Assembly (NCBI RefSeq): GCF_032108445.1
Contig: NZ_CP134876.1
Span: 3,224,001 to 3,288,000, forward strand
DNA length: 64,000 nucleotides
Source of the DNA: Micromonospora halotolerans
GTDB lineage: Bacteria > Actinomycetota > Actinomycetes > Mycobacteriales > Micromonosporaceae
Direction: 5' to 3'
The notes under the pieces are model-generated. The model ran no database searches, was not told the origin of the DNA, and saw nothing but the letters and a program-made list of their open reading frames with translations. The position numbers were made by a program, and so were the translations under genes. Each line of letters starts with the position of its first letter. The first letter of the stretch is position 1. Positions 27,118 through 34,793 of this stretch are shown here, one piece after another.

Positions 27118-28491
27118 GTGAGCACGCTCGCTTCCCCCACCACCCTGGCCCCGGCCGCCGCCGGCCGCCCGGGACCGATCACCGAATGGCGCCCGGAGGA
27201 TCCGCGGTTCTGGGCCACGACCGGCGCGCCGGTCGCCCGCCGGAACCTGTACGTCTCGATCTTCGCCGAGCACGTCGGCTTCTCCGTGTGGAGCCTCTGG
27301 TCGGTGATGGTGCTCTTCCTGGGCCCCGAGTACGGCATCGACCCGGCCGGGAAGTTCCTGCTCACCGCCGTGCCGGCCGCGCTGGGCGCGGTGCTGCGAC
27401 TGCCGTACACCCTGGCGGTGGCCCGGTTCGGCGGCCGGAACTGGACCGTCGTCAGCGCGCTGCTGCTGTTGGTGCCGGCGGTGCCCATGGCGGTGCTGAT
27501 CGAGCCCGGCGTGTCGTACGCCACCCTCATGGTGCTGGCGTGCCTGACCGGCGTCGGCGGCGGCAACTTCGCCTCCTCCATGGCGAACATCAACCTGTTC
27601 TTCCCGGAGCGGCTCAAGGGCCGGGCGCTCGGGCTCAACGCCGGTGGCGGGAACCTGGGCGTGCCGGCCGTGCAGCTCGTCGGCCTGGCGGTGCTGGCCA
27701 CCGCCGGCGCCGCGTACCCCCGGCTGGTGCCGGCGGTCTACCTGCCGCTGATCGTGCTCGCGGCGCTGCTCGCGGCGCGCCGGCTGGACAACCTCCCCGG
27801 TGCGCGCAACGAGCCCGGCGCGCTGCGCGCGGCGGCCCGCGACCCGCACACCTGGGTGATGTCCCTGCTCTATATCGGCACCTTCGGCTCGTTCATCGGC
27901 TTCGGCTTCGCCTTCGGCCAGGTCCTCCAGCTCCAGTTCCACGACCGGTTCCCGACCCCGGTCGACGCCGCCTGGCTGACCTTCCTCGGGCCGCTGATCG
28001 GTTCGCTGGTCCGGCCGTTCGGCGGCCAGCTCGCCGACCGGCTCGGCGGGGCCCGCGTCACCTTCGGCAACTTCGTGGCCATGGCCGCCGGCGCCGGTCT
28101 GGTGCTGTACGCCGCCCGGGACCGGTCCTTCCCGCTCTACCTGGCCGGGTTCCTGGCGCTCTTCGTCTTCTCCGGCATCGGCAACGGGTCGACGTACAAG
28201 ATGATCCCGGCGATCTTCCGGGCCCGGGCCGCCGCCGAGGCGGAGCTGACCGGGGACCGGGAGGCGGCCGAGCGGCGGGCCCGACGGCTCTCCGGGGCGC
28301 TGATCGGCATCGCCGGCGCGGTCGGCGCCTCGGGCGGGGTGCTGGTGAACGTGGCGTTCCGGCAGTCGTTCCTGGCCTCCGGCACCGCCGACGCGGCCTA
28401 CCTGGCCTTCCTCGGCTGGTACGCGCTCTGCTTCCTGGTGACCTGGGCGGTGTACCTGCGGCCGGGGCCGCGTAAGCTGTCCGGCGTGTGA
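27118..28491 (+). CDS. narK: Nitrate/nitrite MFS transporter NarK-type
   Basis: A 457-residue major facilitator with about 12 helices. The nitrate-porter (NNP) signature region is seen as TGVGGGNFASSMANINLFFPERLKG around residues 140-165, and a second glycine-rich motif appears as SGIGNGSTYKMIP. A hydrophilic helix EAAERRARRL lies in the second half. It imports nitrate, or exchanges nitrate for nitrite, across the cytoplasmic membrane, feeding NasA. The GTG at 27118 has GAGGAGGAG upstream (27102-27110). It is followed by an intrinsic terminator. Confidence 0.93.
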   Translation: MSTLASPTTLAPAAAGRPGPITEWRPEDPRFWATTGAPVARRNLYVSIFAEHVGFSVWSLWSVMVLFLGPEYGIDPAGKFLLTAVPAALGAVLRLPYTLAVARFGGRNWTVVSALLLLVPAVPMAVLIEPGVSYATLMVLACLTGVGGGNFASSMANINLFFPERLKGRALGLNAGGGNLGVPAVQLVGLAVLATAGAAYPRLVPAVYLPLIVLAALLAARRLDNLPGARNEPGALRAAARDPHTWVMSLLYIGTFGSFIGFGFAFGQVLQLQFHDRFPTPVDAAWLTFLGPLIGSLVRPFGGQLADRLGGARVTFGNFVAMAAGAGLVLYAARDRSFPLYLAGFLALFVFSGIGNGSTYKMIPAIFRARAAAEAELTGDREAAERRARRLSGALIGIAGAVGASGGVLVNVAFRQSFLASGTADAAYLAFLGWYALCFLVTWAVYLRPGPRKLSGV

Positions 28492-28520
28492 CCTCCGCCA
28501 TGGGGAAAGGCGCAGGCCAC

Positions 28521-28540
28521 ACGGGGCGACACCCCGTTTT
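28521..28540 (+). terminator. Intrinsic terminator after narK
   Basis: ACGGGG and CCCCGT pair across a 5-base loop and are followed by TTTT, one of the few classic U-tailed terminators in the window. It abuts the rplM promoter. Confidence 0.8.
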
Positions 28541-28568
28541 GACCTGCCGCCGCACGGCCGGGTATCGT
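28539..28568 (+). promoter_or_regulatory. rplM-rpsI promoter
   Basis: TTGACC (28539-28544), 18-base spacer, TATCGT (28563-28568), a strong housekeeping-type promoter. The start near 28575 leaves a leader of about 125 bases before rplM, long enough for autogenous control by L13 or S9, although no known leader motif was recognised. Confidence 0.6.
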
Positions 28569-28701
28569 TGCCTGCTGTTGTACGACATTCTTAGGCGTGC
28601 CGCATCAGGTACGCTTGGTCGTTCGTGCGCGCTGGTCCGGCCGGGAAGCCCTGGTCACCTCGGCGCGCGACCCCAGACCGACGACGAGACAAGGTAGACC
28701 T

Positions 28702-29145
28702 GTGCGTACGTACAGCCCGAAGCCGGGTGAGATCGAGCGTCAGTGGCACGTCATCGACGCCTCTGATGTCGTGCTGGGCCGCCTCGCGACCCACGCCGCC
28801 ACGCTGCTGCGTGGCAAGCACAAGCCGACTTTCGCGCCGCACGTCGACACGGGCGACTTCGTCGTCATCGTGAACGCGGGCAAGGTCGCGCTGACCGGCA
28901 ACAAGCGGCAGACCAAGATCGCTTACCGCCACTCCGGCTACCCGGGTGGTCTGAAGCGGGTCGGCTACGACGAGCTGCTGACCAAGCGGCCCGAGCGGGC
29001 CATCGAGCTGGCCGTCAAGGGCATGCTTCCGCACAACAAGCTGGGCCGCCAGATTCTCAAGAAGCTGAAGGTCTACGCCGGTGCCGAGCACCCGCACGGC
29101 GCGCAGCAGCCGATGCCGTTCGAGATCAAGCAGATCGCGCAGTGA
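28702..29145 (+). CDS. rplM: 50S ribosomal protein L13
   Basis: A 147-residue L13, the normal length for the family. It starts [20 protein letters not shown] and has [20 protein letters not shown] and the C-terminal [13 protein letters not shown]. The start is the GTG at 28702, where similarity begins; the upstream extension is leader RNA. It is coupled in one operon with rpsI 20 bases downstream. Confidence 0.97.
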   Translation: MRTYSPKPGEIERQWHVIDASDVVLGRLATHAATLLRGKHKPTFAPHVDTGDFVVIVNAGKVALTGNKRQTKIAYRHSGYPGGLKRVGYDELLTKRPERAIELAVKGMLPHNKLGRQILKKLKVYAGAEHPHGAQQPMPFEIKQIAQ

Positions 29146-29165
29146 GCGCGGGCGAAGGAAGCAGC

Positions 29166-29630
29166 ATGACCGACATCACCGCCACCGAGGTCGCCCCCGA
29201 GGCCACCGAGGCGCCGGCGCCCGTCGCGCGCGCGCCTCGTGGCGACCGCCCGATCCAGACCGTGGGTCGGCGCAAGGAAGCCATCGTCCGGGTCCGCATC
29301 GTTCCGGGCAGCGGCAAGATCACCTGCAACGGCCGCGACCTCGAGGCCTACTTCCCGAGCAAGGTGCACCAGCAGCTCATCAAGGACCCGCTGGTCACCG
29401 CCGAGAAGCCCGAGGCGTTCGACGTGATCGCCAACCTGCGGGGCGGCGGCACCACCGGCCAGGCCGGCGCGCTGCGGCTCGCCATCGCCCGGGCGCTGAT
29501 CGTCAGCGAGCCCGACGACCGCCCGGCCCTCAAGAAGGCCGGCTTCCTGACCCGTGACGCCCGGGTCAAGGAGAGCAAGAAGTACGGCCTCAAGAAGGCC
29601 CGTAAGGCTCCCCAGTACTCGAAGCGCTGA
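29166..29630 (+). CDS. rpsI: 30S ribosomal protein S9
   Basis: A 154-residue S9. After an acidic, Ala/Pro-rich N-terminal extension (residues 1-30), common in actinobacteria, the core begins [18 protein letters not shown] and ends with the invariant basic tail [11 protein letters not shown] that reaches the ribosomal P site. The ATG at 29166 has GAAGGAAG upstream. A hairpin terminator follows. Confidence 0.97.
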   Translation: MTDITATEVAPEATEAPAPVARAPRGDRPIQTVGRRKEAIVRVRIVPGSGKITCNGRDLEAYFPSKVHQQLIKDPLVTAEKPEAFDVIANLRGGGTTGQAGALRLAIARALIVSEPDDRPALKKAGFLTRDARVKESKKYGLKKARKAPQYSKR

Positions 29631-29659
29631 TCACCAGCAGCGCCTTGTACTTCTGACGG

Positions 29660-29701
29660 ACGGCCGGGTCCGCCTCCCACTCCGGGAGGTGGCCCGGCCG
29701 T
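29660..29701 (+). terminator. Terminator hairpin after rpsI
   Basis: ACGGCCGGG (29660-29668) pairs with CCCGGCCGT (29693-29701), and an inner stem CCTCCC/GGGAGG extends it. A pyrimidine-rich run follows. Confidence 0.75.
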
Positions 29702-29746
29702 TCCGCTTTCTCCTCTCATCGGCAGTTCCATCGGAGGTTGGCGGGT

Positions 29747-31102
29747 ATGGGCCGGTTGTTCGGCACGGACGGCGTACGCGGGCGGGCGAACGCGGATCTC
29801 ACCCCGGAGTTGGCGCTCGCGGTGGCGGTGGCCGCCGCCCACACGCTGGCCGAGACCGACAAGAGCCATCCGCCGCTCGCGGTGGTGGGCCGGGACACCC
29901 GGGCCAGCGGCGAGATGCTGGAGGCCGCCGTGGTCGCCGGGCTGACCAGCGCCGGCGCCAACGTGGTCCGGGTCGGCGTGCTGCCCACCCCCGCGGTGGC
30001 GTTCCTGACCGCCGAGGCCAAGGCCGACCTGGGCGTCATGCTCTCCGCCTCGCACAACCCCATGCCGGACAACGGCATCAAGCTCTTCGCCGCCGGCGGG
30101 CACAAGCTGCCCGACGAGATCGAGATGCGGATCGAGGCCGCCGTCGAGGCGAACGCGACCACCGCCTGGGAGCGCCCCATCGGTGCCGGGGTCGGCCGGG
30201 TGCACGACCTGCTCGACGGCGCCGACCATTACGTCCAGCACCTGGTCGGCACCGTGCCGCACCGGCTGGACGGGATCAAGGTCGTGGTCGACTGCGCCAA
30301 CGGCGCGGCCGCCGACGTCGCCCCGGTGGCGTACCGGGAGGCCGGTGCCGAGGTGATCGCCATCTACGCCGAGCCGGACGGCCTGAACATCAACGACGAG
30401 TGCGGCTCCAACCACATCGAGGCGCTGCGCGCCGCCGTGGTCGAGCACGGCGCACACCTGGGCATCGCCCACGACGGCGACGCCGACCGCTGCGTCGCGG
30501 TCACCGCCGACGGCGACGAGGTCGACGGCGACCAGGTCATGGCCATCCTCGCGCTGGCCATGCGGGAGGCCGGCGAGCTGACCCAGGACACCCTGGTCGC
30601 CACCGTGATGAGCAACCTCGGCCTGCGGCTGGCCATGTCCGCGCAGGGCATCCGGCTGGTCGAGACCAAGGTCGGCGACCGGTACGTGCTGGAAGAGCTG
30701 CGCGCCTCCGGCCTGGCGCTCGGCGGCGAGCAGAGTGGACACATCGTGATGCCGGCGTACGCGACCACCGGCGACGGCGTGCTCACCGGCCTGCACCTGA
30801 TGTCGCGGATGGCCGCCACCGGCAAGTCCCTCGCCGACCTGGCCGGCGTGGTCACCAAGCTGCCCCAGGTGCTGATCAACGTGCCGGTCGGCGACCGCAC
30901 CGTCGGCGCCGCCGCGCCGGCCGTCCGCGCCGAGGTGGACCGGGCCGAGGCCGAGCTGGGCGAGACCGGCCGCGTGCTGCTCCGCCCGTCGGGCACCGAG
31001 CCGCTGGTCCGCGTCATGGTCGAGGCGGCCACCGAGTCCACCGCCCGATCCGTGGCCGAGCGCATCGCCGAGCAGGTCCGCACCGCCAGCCCGGTCGCCT
31101 GA
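29747..31102 (+). CDS. glmM: Phosphoglucosamine mutase GlmM
   Basis: A 451-residue enzyme converting glucosamine 6-phosphate to glucosamine 1-phosphate for UDP-GlcNAc and peptidoglycan. It starts [15 protein letters not shown]. The phosphoserine loop [13 protein letters not shown] has catalytic Ser102, the metal loop is DGDADRC, the sugar loop is GGEQSGH, and the phosphate loop is [12 protein letters not shown]. The ATG at 29747 follows GGAGG by nine bases; a TTG at 29738 would leave no spacing. GlmS, the enzyme before it in the pathway, is at 42091. Confidence 0.97.
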   Translation: MGRLFGTDGVRGRANADLTPELALAVAVAAAHTLAETDKSHPPLAVVGRDTRASGEMLEAAVVAGLTSAGANVVRVGVLPTPAVAFLTAEAKADLGVMLSASHNPMPDNGIKLFAAGGHKLPDEIEMRIEAAVEANATTAWERPIGAGVGRVHDLLDGADHYVQHLVGTVPHRLDGIKVVVDCANGAAADVAPVAYREAGAEVIAIYAEPDGLNINDECGSNHIEALRAAVVEHGAHLGIAHDGDADRCVAVTADGDEVDGDQVMAILALAMREAGELTQDTLVATVMSNLGLRLAMSAQGIRLVETKVGDRYVLEELRASGLALGGEQSGHIVMPAYATTGDGVLTGLHLMSRMAATGKSLADLAGVVTKLPQVLINVPVGDRTVGAAAPAVRAEVDRAEAELGETGRVLLRPSGTEPLVRVMVEAATESTARSVAERIAEQVRTASPVA

Positions 31103-31148
31103 CCCGGCTACCCACGCGGCCGCCTGCTGCTCGTCGTCGGGTCGATGC

Positions 31149-33956
31149 TCACTCCTCGGCCAGCAGTCGCGCGGTGGGTAGGCGGCGCAGCAGCGCGGCC
31201 GGGACGAGTGCCGCCAGGCAGGTGACCAGCACTCCGGCCAGCGCCACGGCGGCGGCCACCGCCACCAGCGCCGCCGGCAGGTCGCCGACCAGCCAGGCCG
31301 CCCCGCCGAGCCCGAGGCCGGCGCCGGCGACCGCGCCGAGCGCGCCGAGCGCGAAGCCCTCGTAGCCGACCAGGCGGCCGAGCATCCCGTCGGTCCAGCC
31401 GGTGGCCTGAAGGGTGGCCAGCTCGGCGGCGCGGTCGCGGATGTTCAGGTAGAGCACGTCGGCCACGGCGGCGGACCCGAGCAGGACGGTGGCCACCGCG
31501 GCGAGGACGTCCGCGCCGCGCACGCTCAGCGACACCGTGTCGCCGAGCAGGCTGCCGACGAGGGCACCGCGGAAGGCGTGGGCGACGGCGGCGACCAGGG
31601 TCAGCGCGGCCACCCCGATGGCCAGTGCGCCGGCGCCGAGCAGCGTGCGCCCGGGAGTGCGAGCCAGGTTGACGAGGGCCAGCCCGGCGATCGTCCGGGC
31701 CCGACGGGAGCGCAGGGTGTGGGCCACGGGCGGGCGTAACGCGGCTGCGGGGTGGGCGCGCGCGGCCCGCAGCGCGGGTGCCAGCCCCGCCGCCAACGCC
31801 AGCAAAAGGGCCACCGGTACGGCGAGCAGGGCGCGCCGCCAGTCGACGTCGATGCCGAGCGCGGTGCCGAGTGGGATCGCGAGGCCGACGGCGAGCAACC
31901 CGGCGCCGAGGCCCAGGGCGGCGACCTCACCGAGGACGAGCGCGCCGATGCGGCGGGCGGGCCAGCCGAGGCAGGCCAGCACGGCGAGTTCGGGGCGGCG
32001 GTCCCGGACCGCGGCGGAGACGGCGTTGCCGAGGAAGAGTACGCAGACCACCAGCACCAGCAGGAAGAGGACGGCGCTCTTCCGATCCACCGCTCTGGTG
32101 ATCACCGAGGCGACGCCGAGGGCCGACCAGTTCTCGGCCAGCCGCAGGTCAGGGCGGCCGAAGGCGCCGGCGGGCAGCTCCACGGTCTGCGGGGCAGGGG
32201 AGGAACCGAGGGTGATGTCCACGTCGAGGCCGGTGGCGGTGGCGATCCGTTCGGCGATCAGCCGGACCTGCTCGGCGGAGCGTTCGCTGTAGCCGTCGAC
32301 GTCGGCCACCCGGACCCGGATCGCGCTGATCGGCGCGGTGCGCTCTGGACCGCTGCCGCCCTTGAGCAGCTCCGGCACCGCGGCGAGGGTGGTCAGCAGC
32401 AGCGGCGGGGCGGACAGGTAGCCGGCGGGATTGCCGCTCGGCTCCAGCGGCGACCCGCCCAGCGCCGCACGGCTGCGGTCGTCGACGCCGGTGGCCCGGG
32501 GCGGTTCGTACGTTTCCAGCGGCACCTTGCCCAAATCGCTGAACCCGGTCAGCTTCTCCGGGTCGAAGAGGCCCACGGACCGCCAGTCGCGCGCGGTGGT
32601 CAGGGACCGCCCGGACGGGGGCAGACCGAGCGCGGCCAGCGGCCGGAACGGGGTGTCCTCGGTGAGCCAGGGACGCGGTGTCGCGATCGCCAGGTCGGTC
32701 CCGACGTACACCTTGGAGTTCGGGGCGGCCGGCCGGGCGCGGAGGCTGCCGTCCGGCATCTGGTCGTAACTCGTCTGGCCGGGCTGGACCACGCGGGCGA
32801 GCTGACCCGTGCAGCATTCCTCGGCGCCGGTGAGCTGGGCCCGGTAGGCGGCCGCCACCTCCTGCTCCGACCCGCCCGCGGGGACGGTCGGCGCGCCGCG
32901 CAACACCCGGGCCAGGTCGTACGGCTCGACGTCGCCGATGCTGCCGGGCGGGACGATGCGGTGCCAGGTGGTGCGTACCGCGCCGTCCAGGTAGGGCCGG
33001 GCGCTGACCAGCACGGGCAGGGTGTGCCAGGTCGTGCCCGACGTTCGCCTCGTGCGGAGGGTGTCGGCGGCGGTGAGTGGCCGGCCCCCCACGACCGCTC
33101 CGGACAGGCCGACCAACCGCTGCTCGGCGTCAGGGTCGACGGCGGCGAGCAGGAACGGCACCGTGACCCTCGGCCGGACGATGAGCCGATCCGACTCCCG
33201 GGCCGGCGGTGAGCCGGGCGCGCGGCTCTCGAATCGCCCGTCGGGCAGCAGCCGGAACGCCTCGATCGACCAGGTCTGCCGGTCGGTGAGGGTGTTCATC
33301 GACGGGGCGAGATACCAGCGCGGGTCGCAGATGGGCGCGCTCCGTCCGCGTGACAGGACCTCCCGCGGCACGTCGCCACAGAGTTGGGAGTCGTAGGGCC
33401 GGCCGTCGCTGTACGGGATGGCGTCGGCCCTGAACCCGACGTCGGTGCGCGGATAGAGGAGCGGATGTGTGGTGACGTACACATAGATCGGATCCGCGGC
33501 GACGCGGCTCAAGCCGCGTTCGGCGAGGAACGTGCGGTCGACCCGGATCACCTGGCGGTCCAGCGAGCGGTCGACGGCGTCGGTGAGGTCGAGCGGCAGC
33601 TCGACCTGGGTGGTGGAGTGCCCGAGCATGGCGATCGGAGCCGCGACGTCCACCCCCTCGACGGCCTTGACCTGGTCGTACTGGGCGGTGGTGATGCCGC
33701 CGTAGCTGCCGGAGAGGTAGTTGGGCCGGACCAGGCCGCGCTCCGCCTCCAGCGGGGTGCGCGTCCCCTTCGGACGGACCAGGATGTCGTAGGCGGCGCG
33801 GGTGTTCCGTTCGACGGTGCCGGTGACAGCGAGCCGGGAGGTGGTGGTGGCGCCGGTGAGGACGACGAAGCCGGTGGTGGCCACCAGTACGCCGACCAGC
33901 AGCGCCACCGACCGTCCCGCACGGCCACGAAGCTGCCCCCAGATGACGTGGAACAT
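31149..33956 (-). CDS. Giant FtsX/MacB-type ABC permease, paralogue 1
   Basis: A 935-residue permease. There is an N-terminal TM at about 13-33 (GRSVALLVGVLVATTGFVVL). A large extracellular region of about 600 residues follows, with cysteine pairs (LCGDVPREVL, PICDP, EECC). A C-terminal block of about 8 helices contains the two FtsX-like bundles (KSAVLFLLVLVVCVLFLGNAV; DRAAELATLQATGW is the conserved coupling segment). The ATG at 33956 follows GGGGGAGG. It is a duplicate of the gene at 34794, and the shared ATPase lies between them. Such systems extrude or sense peptides or lipids, or move envelope lipoproteins; the substrate is unknown. It is last in the operon. Confidence 0.88.
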   Translation of the reverse strand: MFHVIWGQLRGRAGRSVALLVGVLVATTGFVVLTGATTTSRLAVTGTVERNTRAAYDILVRPKGTRTPLEAERGLVRPNYLSGSYGGITTAQYDQVKAVEGVDVAAPIAMLGHSTTQVELPLDLTDAVDRSLDRQVIRVDRTFLAERGLSRVAADPIYVYVTTHPLLYPRTDVGFRADAIPYSDGRPYDSQLCGDVPREVLSRGRSAPICDPRWYLAPSMNTLTDRQTWSIEAFRLLPDGRFESRAPGSPPARESDRLIVRPRVTVPFLLAAVDPDAEQRLVGLSGAVVGGRPLTAADTLRTRRTSGTTWHTLPVLVSARPYLDGAVRTTWHRIVPPGSIGDVEPYDLARVLRGAPTVPAGGSEQEVAAAYRAQLTGAEECCTGQLARVVQPGQTSYDQMPDGSLRARPAAPNSKVYVGTDLAIATPRPWLTEDTPFRPLAALGLPPSGRSLTTARDWRSVGLFDPEKLTGFSDLGKVPLETYEPPRATGVDDRSRAALGGSPLEPSGNPAGYLSAPPLLLTTLAAVPELLKGGSGPERTAPISAIRVRVADVDGYSERSAEQVRLIAERIATATGLDVDITLGSSPAPQTVELPAGAFGRPDLRLAENWSALGVASVITRAVDRKSAVLFLLVLVVCVLFLGNAVSAAVRDRRPELAVLACLGWPARRIGALVLGEVAALGLGAGLLAVGLAIPLGTALGIDVDWRRALLAVPVALLLALAAGLAPALRAARAHPAAALRPPVAHTLRSRRARTIAGLALVNLARTPGRTLLGAGALAIGVAALTLVAAVAHAFRGALVGSLLGDTVSLSVRGADVLAAVATVLLGSAAVADVLYLNIRDRAAELATLQATGWTDGMLGRLVGYEGFALGALGAVAGAGLGLGGAAWLVGDLPAALVAVAAAVALAGVLVTCLAALVPAALLRRLPTARLLAEE

Positions 33957-34044
33957 GTCGCGCCTCCCCCTGTGCTGACTCACACTGGCTGACCTCTGCG
34001 CGGTCCGCCTTACCGCGTCCGGCACCGCCCGACCGCGGCGCCGG

Positions 34045-34791
34045 TCAGAGCCGCAGCCGGGTGGCGCGGTCGAAGGTGTCGGCCGGGTCCTCCCCGTCGG
34101 TGAGGTCGACGTCCTCCACGACCTGCCCGTCGCCGAGGCGGATCAGGCGGTCGCACCGGGCGGCGACGGCCTGTTCGTGAGTGGCGAGCAGGATCGTCAT
34201 GCCGTGCCGGTCGCGCAGGTCGAGCAGCAGGTCGAGGATCTGGGCGCCGGTGGTCGAGTCGAGGTTGCCGGTCGGCTCGTCGGCCAACAGCAGCCGGGGC
34301 GCGCCCATCAGCGCCCGGGCGATCGCCACCCGCTGCTGCTGGCCGCCGGAGAGCTGGGCGGGCAGCGCGCGTTCCCGGCCGGCGAGCCCCACCGCGTCCA
34401 GCAGCTCCCGGGCGCGCACCGCGTGGTCGGCGCGGCCCCGGCGGGGCAGCACCGGCGCGATCACGTTGTCCAGCACGGTCAGCGCCGGCAGCAGGTGGTA
34501 GCGCTGGAACACGAAGCCGACCCGCTGGCGGTACCGGGCCAGCGCGGCCCGGCGCAGCCCGGTGACCTCCACGTCGTCCACCGTCACGGTGCCCCGGTCC
34601 GCCTGCTCGATCGCACCGATGAGGTGCAGCAGCGTGGACTTGCCGGAGCCGCTCGGCCCGGTCAGCGCCACCACCGATCCCGGCGCGATCTCCAGCGACA
34701 CGTCGTCGACGGCGGTGAGCCGCTCGGTGCCGCTGCGGAACTGCCGGACCAGCCCGGCGGTGCGTACCGTACTGCCCGTCGTCGCATCCAT
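34045..34791 (-). CDS. ABC ATPase of the FtsX-type system (LolD/MacB type)
   Basis: A 248-residue ATPase with Walker [11 protein letters not shown]-loop [10 protein letters not shown], signature [15 protein letters not shown], Walker [14 protein letters not shown] and the H-loop [13 protein letters not shown] is the hallmark of the MacB/LolD/FtsE group. The ATG at 34791 is two bases from the stop of permease 2, with GGAG just upstream; a GTG at 34797 overlapping that stop is an alternative. A single ATPase between two paralogous permeases suggests a heteromeric LolCDE-like assembly. Confidence 0.93.
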   Translation of the reverse strand: MDATTGSTVRTAGLVRQFRSGTERLTAVDDVSLEIAPGSVVALTGPSGSGKSTLLHLIGAIEQADRGTVTVDDVEVTGLRRAALARYRQRVGFVFQRYHLLPALTVLDNVIAPVLPRRGRADHAVRARELLDAVGLAGRERALPAQLSGGQQQRVAIARALMGAPRLLLADEPTGNLDSTTGAQILDLLLDLRDRHGMTILLATHEQAVAARCDRLIRLGDGQVVEDVDLTDGEDPADTFDRATRLRL

Positions 34792-34793
34792 GG

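Noticed and set aside
25531..28491. Genomic island around the toxin-antitoxin pair
   Set aside because: No integrase, tRNA, attachment repeats or shift in base composition; flanking genes look native.
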